64,000 bases of DNA from Linnemannia elongata (lineage: Eukaryota; Mortierellomycota; Mortierellomycetes; Mortierellales; Mortierellaceae): NCBI GenBank assembly GCA_036320915.1, contig JAXBDG010000004.1, positions 186,001 through 250,000 of the forward strand, read 5' to 3'. The notes below the pieces were generated by a model. It worked only from the letters and a program-made list of their open reading frames with translations. It had not been told where the DNA came from and made no database searches. The position numbers were made by a program, and so were the translations under genes. This document shows positions 22,001 through 33,369 of this stretch, one piece after another; the first letter of the stretch is position 1; each line of letters starts with the position of its first letter.

Positions 22001-24105
22001 GAGTCCAGGTCCCGGGGTTGCCGGGAACACTGAGGCTGGCACTGCTGAACTGGATGTGTCAGGTACTGTCGAGCTGGAGCTGGATGCGACCGCGATCGTT
22101 GCCATCTCCGGAATATCAATGATGACGCGGTGAACGCGGAGGACCATCGTTGGGATAGTCTCTTCATCATCATTTTGTTGAGGCACTGAATGTTGGATCA
22201 GTGGCCAATAGACGAGTAGGGCTTCGAGATAGGATGACATCGCAACGGTGGACGAGGAGTCGTGCAAGTTAACAACCGGCGCGGGGGACAGGGTTGTGGT
22301 ATGAGTAATGACTGGCACATCTCTGCAGATCAGAGGAGTCTTGCGATTCATCGGCGTGCTCACATCCATCGCGGCCGCATCGGCGATTGGATCGACCGGC
22401 ATGATGTGAGGGTGAGGAGTTTGCTCCGCACTGACGACAATGGCGGACGAGCTGCTCTGGGTCTCAGCACCCTCACCAGCGACAGAAGTAGTCTCATCGA
22501 GAATGGAAGATTCTCGGTGAACCGAGAAGCTGTACTCAGACGAGCACCAGGAGGATACGTCATCCGTAACCAGGCGGCCAGCATCGACATGCTCTCCTGG
22601 AGCGGAACTGGCACCTACTTGGGCACCCAGAACCGGGGCGCCTGCGACATCTGCACCGCCAAGCTGGACCTGAACGAAGTATAGCTCTGCAGCCGAGTCG
22701 GCCGACTCGAGGGACGCCTCCGGCACCGTAGGCTCAATGAATTCGAGCCCCATGGCCTCTTCGCTGTCGAGGATGACCCATTCTATCGCAGGAGGAGCAA
22801 AAGAAGGAGGAGCGGCGGCGGCGGCGGCGGCGGCGGCATTGTGCAATCTGGCCGCTTTGTAACTCTCCCACTGCTCGATGGAAAGCTCATGCTCTGCTAG
22901 TGTCTCGTGGACGAGTCTGTCGAAGCGCTGCTGGATTTGCTCAGTTTGAGCAGAAACCAGTTCATCGGCATGCTTAAGGATGGCGTGGTGGGGTTGTGCA
23001 TAGTGTGAGATCACAGGTCCAACCAAGGGAAGACAGAGGCGAAGCTACGAGTCCAAAAATAAAAATGTATTTAAGAAATATATCGGTTAATGAATGAAAT
23101 GACGGCGCCGAGAGGATTTATATGTGGGATATGATGCAAAATACTTAAATAATTGCATGGATGCTTAAAATCTGACATATATGTATGTATGGACATTGTG
23201 TGAAAGACATACCAGAAAGTCCTGGGACATGGTCACGACCATCATTTGTTGGAGCTCTGTCTGCCGCTCATGGCTGAGCTTGAGATCACTGAGCTTGGAA
23301 CACACCATTTTATGGCTCAGCCACAAAGAGATGCAAGGACCGACGATGGGGAATAGACCTATGGCCGCAAAAAAAAGGAGACATAGACAGACGGGAATAA
23401 TGAGTTATGAGGATTTTAAATTATATGCTTACGAATGGGTGTGATGTGAAATAAAAGGACCTTTGCTGAAGATGCTGTTGATGGTTGTTAAGAAGAAAGA
23501 AGATGCTGGGGAAGAGTGGTGTTGGTACGGACCGAATCAAAGTGTTAAAGAGGGGAGAGGGATAGTATCATCACCAAAAGGAGAAAGGGTACAGAAATAG
23601 GCAAAAATTGATTCCAAGAAAAAAACAAAGGCCGTTTTGAGGAAAGTGAGAATAGAATAGACGCACTGATGGTTTTATCAATAAATAAATGAGTGGGAGA
23701 TGCATCTGGAATCAAGAAGGAGCGGGAGAAGGAGAGGGAGAAGAGAAGCACACGAGGGATACACAACTTACCAACGGTTAAGGCCAGGCCAGGCTGAAAC
23801 CCAGGGCAGTCTTCCGCAGGAGGGCTTATAGCAGCTTGAGGAGGAAGGCCAGGACTCTCAGAGTCGTCACCGGTCAGCTTCGAGTCAGGAGACAGGGCTG
23901 GCCCGTCGAGGATAGTAACTGATTGTTCAACAACGGAAAGCCGAGCAATGTTGAAAGCGAGGCGCCGACGATAGTGGACATCGACGGGCTCAATGGCGCG
24001 TTGCGCCCTCTTCAGTCTGAGGGCCGTGTTTACCTCTTCGCTTAGTTCTGGATTGCCTTGAGTAGGGGCCTCAAGGTACCCGATATACATGCTTGCGGTT
24101 GTCAT
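19022..24105 (-). CDS. Large protein with a probable N-terminal DUF4112-like domain and a ~1300-aa disordered tail
   Basis: Three exons close in phase: 23772-24105, 23213-23358 and 19022-23044, giving 1500 aa. The third exon alone is 4023 bases without a stop. Junctions are GTAAGT/TAG and GTATGT/TAG. Residues about 105-180 contain two hydrophobic glycine/proline segments, LTVGLFPIVGPCISLWLSH and FLLRLCLPLVGPVISHY, separated by a charged helix, then QPHHAILKHADEL. This spacing matches the DUF4112 pattern of two G-x-x-P-x-x-G-D hairpins followed by a helix, a family of unknown role often near membranes. From about residue 190 on the sequence is Ser/Thr/Pro/Ala-rich with acidic patches and an Ala9 run, and the last ~250 residues are Gln/His-rich. 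Function is unknown. The domain call is by pattern and needs a profile search. Confidence 0.75.
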
Positions 24106-25741
24106 AGTGCTTGCAATATTTATATCCGCTTATAGTGCTGTTCAAGCCAAAAGTATAGGAATCATGCGAAGGCTGGTATATATATGTGTGTGTGTGTGTA
24201 TGAGTGTTTTTGCTTGCGGGAGTGGTATGTCTTTTTGTGTGCAAATGGAGGAGAGGAAGGAGGAATAGTTGTATAGGAGGAAATATTGCTGTTTCTGGAA
24301 AGGAGGGAAGTAATTGAGAAGTTGTAGAATTAAGTGGCGGTCGTGGGTCAAGACGGCAACGTGAAAGGAGGAAAATGATAGGGCGGGTGTAGGTGACGCT
24401 TTCAAAACGAACGTGGACTAAGAGTAGCTACCAAGCGGATGGAAAGTATGTGTGTCTGTGAGTTACCGTTGTTGTTTCTTGTTGGTGGAGCTGAAAAAAA
24501 GTGGAAAGGGACGAAGGATGAGCCGTGAAAGGAAGAAAAAGAGGCAAAGAGGACAGCAAACATCGCTTTAAATGGAGGAGTGGGAGATGAAGTGACGAGG
24601 AGGAGGGGAGGAGAGCGCTGGCGTATGCCTCTTATTTGTACGCGCCAATAGTCCATAGCACATAGCTGCTGCATAATAATCATGTTCAGGTACGACGTAG
24701 TTGTCAGCAAGGGGTGTCAAGGAAAACAGAAGCTAAGGCGTTGTTTTTGGATTCACAAAGTAGGAGTTGCATTTGCGTGGTGATGTGGAGGAAGCGCGGG
24801 TTGGAGGGAAGAGAGAGGGAATTGTATGCCATAAAGAGGTTTTGATAGACGGAGTGTTCGAAGGAGGGATGGACGAGGAGGATCGCTAAACTAGTCGCTG
24901 TTCTTATATACCAATTTGTTACGAGCGACAAAGTTGAGCGAGGAAGTGCCTTGATGTGTGTGTGTGTGCGTCGCGAAAACTATTATTATTTTTTTACCAC
25001 GATGGCCCACACTTCGCTCTCCTTGCTCTCCTCCTTAATATCGCACCATGTTATATGACACTTAGGTGTGGTGTTTTCTTTCATATCTTTCACACACATA
25101 ATCATGAAGAATGTTGTTGATGACGATCAAGCTGTATCCACACCTGCCGTCGTCATTGTCCAACATCAAAGAACCTCAACTCATCCACCAGCAGAAAATA
25201 AATATCGTAAGAGATGGAGTCTCTACCTTTATTTTTCTTTCACTGCCAGCTTCAACTGATATCATCATCCTTCTTTTTTTTTCCTCCTCTCTCCCCTCTC
25301 CCTCTTTTTTCCACACCTTTTCCTCTACATGTCTATCACAACAACATTAGCAATCTTAGTTCAATAGGTAATGTGTTGTGCTGTGATGAACAAAAGACTT
25401 CAGTCCTTCTCTGTCCCTCCGTTTTCTGTTCTTCGTCTAGCGAGCCGGACAAGCGGCAAAAAGAAAAAAAGGTAAAAACATTCTCTTCTCTGTGTGCGAG
25501 ATCACTCGACTCTAATTTTTGCCACTGTTTTGTTTCACTTGTTTCTTATTGATAGAAAAGGTTCACTCCTCTCTCCACTTTCCTCTTTTCTCCTTTCATC
25601 TTCTCTCCCATCTCCTCCCTCCCGGCACTTGTCATCACTCCTTACTTTTCATCCTCCACTCTAAGCCCCTTTTTCTTGCGCCCTATGCTTTGACACCACC
25701 TCACTTTCTTCACTCTTTTCCCTCTAGGCCACCACACAATC
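24106..25741. other. Intergenic region, promoters on both sides
   Basis: The left part is upstream of the large minus-strand gene; a TG repeat lies near 24185-24198. The right part is a CT-rich leader typical of plus-strand genes here. A short frame at 25104-25259 begins MKNVVDDDQAV and runs into a GTAAGA donor, which could be an upstream exon of the F-box relic, but no reading frame joins them. Confidence 0.4.
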
Positions 25742-25751
25742 CTTCCTCGTC

Positions 25752-26094
25752 ATGAAGTATAATTTACTCGAAATTCCAGAGTTAGTGGCTCACCTGTCCT
25801 CATATCTCAGCCCTGCCGACCCCTCTCCTGCGTCCAGCTCAACAGCGCTTGGAAAAAAACCTTTGTCCCCTTCCTCTGGCGATCCTTCGACGACTCGGCT
25901 CGGTCCTGGGGCTACACTCTCCGTCAAATCACCGGCCCACGCCCACGTCCACCACCGCCACCATCAGCAGCAATTAATGTCGCAACAGGATCAACAAAGT
26001 AACCGCACCCGGCAGCTTTCCTTTTGGTGTAGGTCTCTTCGATGGACTTGTGAAGTCCTGGGTTCGCAACTCTGATCTTGTAGGAAGCCCGCAA
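25752..26094 (+). pseudogene. Frameshifted F-box protein relic
   Basis: The frame opening at 25752 reads NLLEIPELVAHLSSYLSPAD, a typical F-box start in fungal F-box/LRR proteins. Right after this (about 25820) the homologous frame continues one register over as LSCVQLNSAWKKTFVPFLW followed by RSFDDSARSWGYTLRQIT, then stops near 26000. Two extra C residues, or one missing base, explain the shift. A later piece reads GLFDGLVKSWVRNSDLV to about 26094. No LRR portion follows. It may be a true relic or a sequencing error at one site, but the later stops argue for decay. Confidence 0.65.
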
Positions 26095-27146
26095 ACATGC
26101 AAATAAGAATATCATTAATCATCGCAAGAAAACGAGCAAAACTAGTACACTTGGTCTGTCTCTACCGCGTGGTTAATACTTGAACAGAATCAGTACCCGG
26201 ACTAGATAGGATCTATGAATGTGGATATGACGACGAGATGTATGAAAAAAAAGAACGTAAAAATTAGTTCTGTCTTTGAAGCACTTCCTTCTTAAACAAA
26301 CAAAGAGTATACCAATGTCAACCTTGAAAAAAGGGACGAAAGACAAAGATCCTGTACAACATCCCGTCCTTGTCCCCAACAAGCCATTGAAAGAAAGCGT
26401 GGCAAAGAAACAATGGAAAATGAGTAGAGCACGATTCACAGATATGAAAACAGGAAAAGGCCGAAGATGACCCCACAAAGAAGTGATTTCCATTCCGTGA
26501 CGGAGTAAGAGTTTCTTTATCGTCTATGCTCTCTCAGAAGATACATGCAATACTGTCATCCAGCCAATATATGGAGAGAATGGTCTACTCAAGACGCGAG
26601 GAATGCTACTTTCTGTCCATGTGAGTAAGGACGCATGCTGCTGCCGCTCTGAGAATCAGATATCCAGGAAGCTCCCAAGAGTTGTAGCACGTAATAAAAA
26701 GCCAGAAAGAAAGCGTGTGTGCGTCTGCTATTGAGACTGTCCAGCAAAATGACCAGCTAGGGGACCTGCTACATGACTGACGGACATCCAAGACATATCC
26801 AAGACCGTGAAGCATCGGTGATCAACGACCGTTGGATAAATTTCGCCTTGCACTTCCAGCTCCAGCTCCACCGCCGTCTTGTCAACGGTCATCGGTTTAC
26901 CTTGGCACCTTTTTTGTTGTTCATTCACTCTAACAACATGCAGTCGGAACGCTACCTTGCATTAGCCTCAGCCGCCTCGCATGTGGTGCACATGTGTGGG
27001 CTCACAATAACAACGAGCTGTCGTTTTTGGCCTCTCAATTGCACGATTAAAGCCAAGCCTATCGACATACTCCCAAACGAGATTTCTAGGCTGCTTCTGT
27101 GTCCAGCACCATGCAGCCATGCTACCAACTCCAGTCTACATGACTC
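26095..27146. other. Intergenic region without a supported gene
   Basis: Several open frames of 60-160 codons occur but none shows family motifs, codon bias like the neighbouring genes, or convincing splice structure. It may contain old transposon debris. Confidence 0.35.
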
Positions 27147-27252
27147 TACCACGCAAGTTTTGCACGTCTGTACCACGCAAGTTTTACACGTCTGTACCAC
27201 AGATGATTTTACACGTATCTGCCGCGGATGGCACGCGTTTTACGCGTATCTG
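27147..27252. repeat. Degenerate tandem repeat, four units of 24-31 bp
   Basis: Units start at 27147, 27171, 27195 and 27222. The first two are 24 bp and differ at one base (TACCACGCAAGTTTTRCACG then TCTG). The third and fourth drift and lengthen but keep the CACGTATCTG/CGCGTATCTG end. Confidence 0.8.
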
Positions 27253-28080
27253 CTGCGGAGATTTCTTCTATAAAACGGTAAGGTCCCCGTGAGAACTCTT
27301 TCCACAACTTTCCTCCACTCCACCTCCTCATCCTCCTCATTCCATCGACAGCACCCCCGACCTTCACAGCCGGCTCAGATGGACCATTAGACCTCCGGCA
27401 ATGCGCTGGACCCTCGAATGGCACCCAAAGTCAGCATTCAGGAGCGAACTCAACGCATGTGCGCCATTTGTACAGCATGTGCGCCATTTTCGTCTGATTC
27501 CCACGACCTTGGAGCTCACCACCTACCCAACCCTCGACCCCCTCGGCCTCCAACTAGCAGAGGAGGCCGCCTTCGCTTCGCTACTTGGACCCTCTTGGTC
27601 TCCAGAAGGTCCTCGCTGGCCTTGAGTGTCAGGAAGGCAACACAAAGGTGAGTGAATTAATTACTTTTCAGTTCTCTGTTTGAAGTTCTACAATCACAGA
27701 AGGAAGGCAGGACAACTTGGGGTGGTATCCAGGGCTCCGGATTTTCACCCGACAGGCTGCGCTGGTCCCGAGGTAGAACCAGTCCGACATGGACTAGGGA
27801 ATTACTATATAAGGGTTTTCGTCACCTAGAGCAGGAGGACCAGGCAGTGAAGATCATGGCCTAGCTGCTTGTGGTGCCTGCTTATTAGGACTCGGCGATA
27901 TCCAAGGGGTAAAAAAGTTAATACTGTAGGGGTATGGCGGTAACACTCTTAGGGGTCTGTTGAAACTGGGTAACAGTGGCCATTTGCTGTCTCGTCCATC
28001 TCAAAGTTAGCCTCGCCTTTTCATTCTTGGAGAACAACTCGCTGGGGTGTGGGATTGCTAGCCACGGTCAATGCAACTTT
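27253..28080. other. Intergenic region with a short duplicated motif
   Basis: CATGTGCGCCATTT occurs twice near 27456 and 27478. Two overlapping plus-strand frames (27401-27651) have no recognisable relatives, although a GTGAGT donor and a TTTTCAG acceptor follow at about 27650-27671. No gene is called. Confidence 0.35.
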
Positions 28081-28389
28081 TTAACCCATTTTTTGTCGTT
28101 CCTTTGCTGAACTCATATGCAACTCGTTGACCATCGGATACCATCGACTGGCTGGAACGACGGAACCGCGGATGAGGTTAACGGACAAGGAAATATCAAG
28201 CTTGCTCGCATCCGCTTTTACTGGCGGGAACTGTCTGTCTCCTAGGAAAAACATATGCCTATGATGATACTCGTAGTGAGTTATGAGGCGATCTCCACCA
28301 GTCGGCCTTTCTTTAACTATGATAGTAAAATGCCAGCCAAGGCATCCATTCTCAATCTTGACCATTTGCACAGCTTTGCTAGTCTCCAT
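28081..28389 (-). CDS. Hypothetical 102-aa open frame, uncertain
   Basis: The frame opens at 28389 with METSKAVQMVKIENGCLGW and ends at 28081. Its composition is balanced, not low-complexity, unlike most chance frames here, with mixed hydrophobic and charged residues. No signal peptide, membrane segment or known motif is visible. It may be one exon of a larger gene, a transposon fragment or chance. Confidence 0.25.
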   Translation of the reverse strand: METSKAVQMVKIENGCLGWHFTIIVKERPTGGDRLITHYEYHHRHMFFLGDRQFPPVKADASKLDISLSVNLIRGSVVPASRWYPMVNELHMSSAKERQKMG

Positions 28390-28442
28390 GCCTTGATATA
28401 ACCAATGTTCTTATTCCCTTCATATTGTTGATCGATTGATGC

Positions 28443-28498
28443 AAAATGAGCGTACAACTTGAAATGTTCAAAAATAAGCGTACGACTTGAAATGTTCA
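28443..28498. repeat. 28-bp tandem duplication
   Basis: Two adjacent 28-bp copies (28443-28470 and 28471-28498) share CGTACRACTTGAAATGTTCA and differ at only two positions. A second nearby pair shares GGGTATGAGTRTGRGTGACA, starting at about 28527 and 28568. Confidence 0.85.
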
Positions 28499-29164
28499 GC
28501 TTAATTTGTGCTCTTCGTTTGTGCGATGGGTATGAGTATGGGTGACATGTTCAGGAACAGGACCGCTGGGTATGAGTGTGAGTGACACGGGCAAGACCAT
28601 GGACGATTTGGATCTTGCACAAATAAATACACTATTACAAGAACAAGCACCACCTGTCCGTCTCAATATGGAATATAGAATAGATAAATAATAGATATGA
28701 GTATCAAGGGAACAGTGACAGGAGTCGTACGCAATAACAAATATAACATTAGCCTTTTCTTTTGCATCGGGTTACCTTATGTCATATTGTGTTGCTTATT
28801 TCAATTATGCTATGTAGACTTGCCCACGCCAAATGCCCACTTCACTGCATCTTGTCCCTTTGAGCAGTGTTGGTGGAAACGTTTGAGGATTCCAAGCTTC
28901 AGTCTTTCACACATGACACTCCCTCGTTAAATTTTTGTTCTTTCGATCAACCAAGACATAGCCTCCTCCTCTGAGGCAAAGTCATGGCACTCAGATTCGA
29001 TTACCAACGGAGAGGTTCACGGTGGAAGTTTGCCGACTCTCTGTACTATTTATTCGCAATAAAAAAAAGATGCAAAGAAAAAAAAATGCAAAGAAAAAAG
29101 GCAAGAAGCAAAAGCAAGAAAGCAACTCGTAGGCAAGCTTCGGACTATGGCCTATGCTTCCGAC
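28499..29164. other. Intergenic region, 3' side of the kinase gene
   Basis: AT-rich DNA with the second short duplication described at 28527-28590. No supported gene. Confidence 0.45.
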
Positions 29165-32100
29165 TCAGTCCTTGCTCTTGGCACTACTCCCCTCGACCTC
29201 CTTCCTGACCTCATCCTCAACCTTCTTCTCAACCCCATCCTCGTCCTTCTCGGGAGCGACGGTTTCCCTTGCGCAACCTGCCTCGCCAGCGTTGCTCTCG
29301 ACCGCAGGGACAAGGTCTCCTTCGACTTGAACACCGCCATCGTCTTCATCCCTGGCCTCGACACTCTCCTCCCGCTCCAAGCTGTCGCCCTTGGCGTTGA
29401 CGTGTGCTTGTACCTCGCGGAAGAAGGAGTGGCCCAGAACCTTTTGGATCGTCCAACGGTCCTTTGGGACTTCTTGAAGCAAGCCGTCCACAAGCATCCT
29501 GGCCTCATCCCAGCCCCTATCATTATATGACCATAAACCTGTGTCAGATAATATACCTCTACCGGCAGCTTTCCGTCAGTGGCATGAAGACATCGTTGCA
29601 GCGATGCTAATGAACGATTAAACTTACTCGATGGCGTTGATCGGTTCCTTTGTCGCGTCGTTCTTCTCGGGGGTCTTGAGGCAGACAAGGGTGTGGACAA
29701 GCACCCCAAGGGAGTACATGTCCACGGACATCCGATAACGGCAGGACTTGTACGTTGTGATCTCCGGGGCCATGTATCCGTGCGTGCCCATGTATCCCCT
29801 ATGGCCATTCAAGACAAAGTCTGGTTAGATCATCCATGCGATTGGCAACTCCACACAAGCCGAAGTCCCTACACATTTCAGAACAAGATTAGATACTTAC
29901 TTCAGCTCCCCCCTCTTGTTCACCCGGCCAGCCACTCCGAGATCAGCCACCAGGACCCCCCGGGACTCGGACAACAATATGTTCTCAGGCTTGATGTCCC
30001 GGTGGACCACCCCTTTGGAATGGAGGCAGTCCAATCCGCGACAGATATCACGGATGAGGTCCTGGATCTCTTGCCGCGAGATGTTGGACGACCTTCTGTT
30101 GAAGTACTCGACCAGGCTCTATTTAAACGTACCAGAACAGAATAACAAGGAATGGCAGTTAGATATTACAATATACCACCATCAACCCACTTCTTTCAGA
30201 TGCAAACTACTCCAAAGCAAAGCCAGGTTGGACAAGAGTTGCAGATCTTACCTCCTTTGCCAGCTCGAGGACGAGCACCAGCTGTCCCTCGTACTCGAAT
30301 GATTCGAAGTACTTCAGGAGAAACTTGGCCCCAGGGTGCCGGCCGTCGGGGTGCTCGGGGTCGGGTCTCGAGGCGATGCGGTATGCATCCCTCTCCCGCT
30401 CCCACTATTTATTAGAAACCGGTCAATTGGAATGCGAATATAAGTAGATGAATTATCGTTTGCTTTTTTTTTTTTTTAATCGAAAAGCGAAAGGCAAGGA
30501 GGCAACAGCATTGAACATTGATCCATGTCTGACTTACGCTGACTCTCTTCTCGGGCCTCATCAACTTGAGGCACACCTCCGTCTCCGACCAGTTCGTTCC
30601 CCTTGCCACTGCCTTAACTGCGGTTCCTTGGGCCCCCTATGTGATCAAATCCCAAGCAAAAGCAAAACGAAGAGGAAGGCATCAGCCCAATCATCGGGGA
30701 TTTTTGCCACCAAAATCTTTCTTTTTTCTCTTCTCCCACATCTCCACACAACTCATCATTTCCCAGCAACATCTCACTTCTCTTTCTTCTCGTCATCAAC
30801 CACTCCCATCCCACTACCCTTCTTCTCTCTCTTGAACCTCAATCCTCCTCTTCTCTTACCCATCCTCACTCCTCTTCTTCTATCAACTACTGTGCATCTG
30901 TATCTCACATATCTCACATCCTTCTTTTCTTTCTCGTATACCTCGCCTCTCTTACACTTCTCTTCTCTCCTATACTTATTTTTCCTCACGTTCTTCTTGT
31001 ATCGAGTATAGTCACTCACTCCGACAGTCTTCTTCTTCTCTTCACTTAGAAACACTCCTCCTCTTCTCTCTCCCTCATCTCTTTTCTCCTACCTGTCCCT
31101 TCCACTTCTCGCTCGTCACTCCTTTCCCGCCCTCTCGTTCTCTCCCTCTTTTCACTTTCTACCGTCATATGCTTTCCGAGCAGATAGTCTCCGTGTAGAT
31201 GAACTCGTTCCCGCGACCATCAAGGTACCGCTATTGTACCATACATACAGTAATAAGTGAAATTTAGGTTAGAAACTGCCAGGAGATGTCGCAAGGAGAT
31301 GTTGAAAGAATAAGACTAAACCGACAGCAAACCGAGCATGACCGTTAACAAAGCAGCTTGGATTATAATCAACGGTAGATTTACCTCCAGAGGCGCGATG
31401 GGCACTTCCTTGTCCTTTTCGGTCGGGACAGCGCCAGGAGCCACCGAAGGCGAAGCCGACGGAGCGGTGCTCGAGGAGAGCGAAGAAGGAGGAGGCTTTG
31501 TGGACGAGGTGGAGGGAGGCTTGAGCGGCTGCGTCGGAGGGACAACCGGAGTCTCTTGCATGGCGCGAAGAGCTTGCCGACGGATCCTCCGCCTCGACGA
31601 TCCCTCTGCCTGAGGGTTTTCTGTCGGACGAAAGAGGGCCGGCAACTTCTCTCGGGACGGAGGAGAGGGTGCCCTTGAAGACGGCGATGAAGATGATGCG
31701 GCGACCTGGCCAGGGGACTGCTCAGCACGCGCGGACTGAGGCGGGCGCAGATGAGGCGGAGAAGGGCGCAGGTGAGGAATAGGAGGAGGTCGCGGATGAG
31801 GTCGAGCTGGGTGAGGTGCCGGGTATCTCCTATACCGGTTGGCGGCGCCAAAGCAGAACGGCAGCTGCTCTGACATCACCAGCTGCGGTCTGGCGAGCGA
31901 GGAGGAGGAGGCTGCTCGGCGAGGAGACGGCAACGGGCGTGGGGGTCTTGGCGGCCCCATTGGCGACGGCGACGGGCGAGTGGGTCTTGGCGGCTCCATT
32001 GGCGACGGCGACGGGCGAGTGGGTCTTGGCGGCCCCATTGGCGACGGAGAAGGGCGTGGGGGTCGGACAGTGGCGGCAGCAAAAGAAGGTGCAGCTCCTG

Positions 32101-32320
32101 GTGGGCGTGAGGGAAGATGACTTGGAAGGGCGGGGGGAGGACGTGTAGGAGATCCTGGCGAACCCATTACAAGTCGAAGGCGGGAGGATGGCGATTCAGG
32201 AGAGGGTCGCCCTGGTCGCGGACGGACGGGGGATGGTGGGACGGATGACGGCGAGACATTTTGGGCTGGAGGGGTGGCAGGGGAGGAAGGTTTCTTTCGT
32301 TTGCTTGGCTCTGCAGACAT
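29165..32320 (-). CDS. Serine/threonine protein kinase with a proline-rich N-terminal region
   Basis: Proposed exons are 31385-32320, 31171-31230, 30538-30636, 30252-30404, 29901-30118, 29628-29798 and 29165-29516, for about 662 aa. Residues 1-310 are Pro/Ser/Arg-rich with near-identical PPRPTRPSPSPM repeats and are probably disordered. The kinase domain has a GAQGTAVKA glycine loop (about 333-341), lysine in V-C-L-K-L-M, the catalytic loop HRDIKPEN (D457), DLG in place of DFG (about 475) and GTHGYMAPE. All catalytic residues are present, so it could be active. The C-terminal ~65 residues are Glu/Lys-rich. Exon 2 joins in phase only if its donor is ATATGA rather than GTATGA, so that junction is uncertain. 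Start ATG 32320 (M-S-A-E-P-S-K-R-K-K) is preferred over an upstream in-frame Met with a leader-like sequence. Substrate unknown. Confidence 0.82.
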
Positions 32321-33369
32321 TGTGATGGTTGTTTCGTTGGTAGTAGATGAAAAGGGAAGAGCTGGTGAAGTGGGAGAAGGAGAAAAGAGAAGGAGAGGAA
32401 AGAGGGGAGAGAGGAGGAGTGGAAAGGAAGAGAAGAGAAAGTACAAGAATGAATGGATAGGAAATACACTTGTATTTATTTACAATGCACTCACTCATTA
32501 ACATCCATAGTCGAGAGAAAGAGAACGTTCCTCCCTTACCCTAGGGGTGGGGTGTTTTATTAAAAAATATCTTGGCTTTATTCTTCCCATCATCATAGCA
32601 TTTTCGCCGTTATCATTTTCGGCTGTGATCGCTGATGCAGCAAATTGTATGTTTCCGTCATCGTGTTCTTATTATTTCCGACAGAGATGATCGTGCTGAA
32701 AGTGCTATTTCGACTTTTGCCGTCTTCAGTGATCGCGTACGAATAACATATTATTTTCGATGTGATCGCGTGTCGCTTGTTGTTGTTCCTGGCGAAAGCA
32801 ATAACAATAGTAAAGACACGGTCGGTGTTCTGGGATATAAAACATAAACCAGCACACGCACACACGCGATTTTTATACGAACATATGCGCAACTCTCCCC
32901 CTAACAATATCGCGGAAACCCACAAAGAGCGTCCAATCAAATGAGTTCACTTTCTCCCCCATCCACATGTCAGTGCTTATATATTCCAATCTTGATCCCC
33001 GATCTTGGCTGCGCCTTGTCTGTGCTACATCCGTGCACCCGCCTCTTCTTCATTTTAGTCGATCCGCTTCCAATCTTTACTCTCAATTCCACCCTCGTTT
33101 GACTCCTGCCCTCGACTGTCTCCCTTTTTTCCACGCTCTTGACTACCTCACTCTTTACCCCGCTCTCATTTGTCCCTTCCATCCCCTTTGTGTGCCAAGA
33201 TTGAGCAGGTGCATTTCATTTCTTTTTTACTTAGTATAGTTTCTCGAGTGCAACCAATAAAGATTGATTACACAGACATGGCTCGTCTGCCTTAGATGGA
33301 TAAAGTCATTATAATAATTGTTCGTAACTTTTTATCTTACATGATCTTTCAGTCTTTAGTTCATAGAAA
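32321..33369. other. Intergenic region between the kinase promoter and the F-box/LRR 3' end
   Basis: The first ~150 bases are the purine-rich (plus strand) leader of the kinase gene. GTGATCGC occurs three times (about 32626, 32731 and 32761). No gene is supported. Confidence 0.45.

Noticed and set aside
25104..25259. Upstream coding exon for the F-box relic (MKNVVDDDQAV...)
   Set aside because: Tested joins through nearby AG/GT pairs either stop or leave the F-box frame.
29791..29910. Using the internal acceptor to give the kinase a DFG motif
   Set aside because: That reading hits a stop before APE, whereas splicing at 29799 gives a continuous GTHGYMAPE; it is kept only as a finding about an intronic echo.
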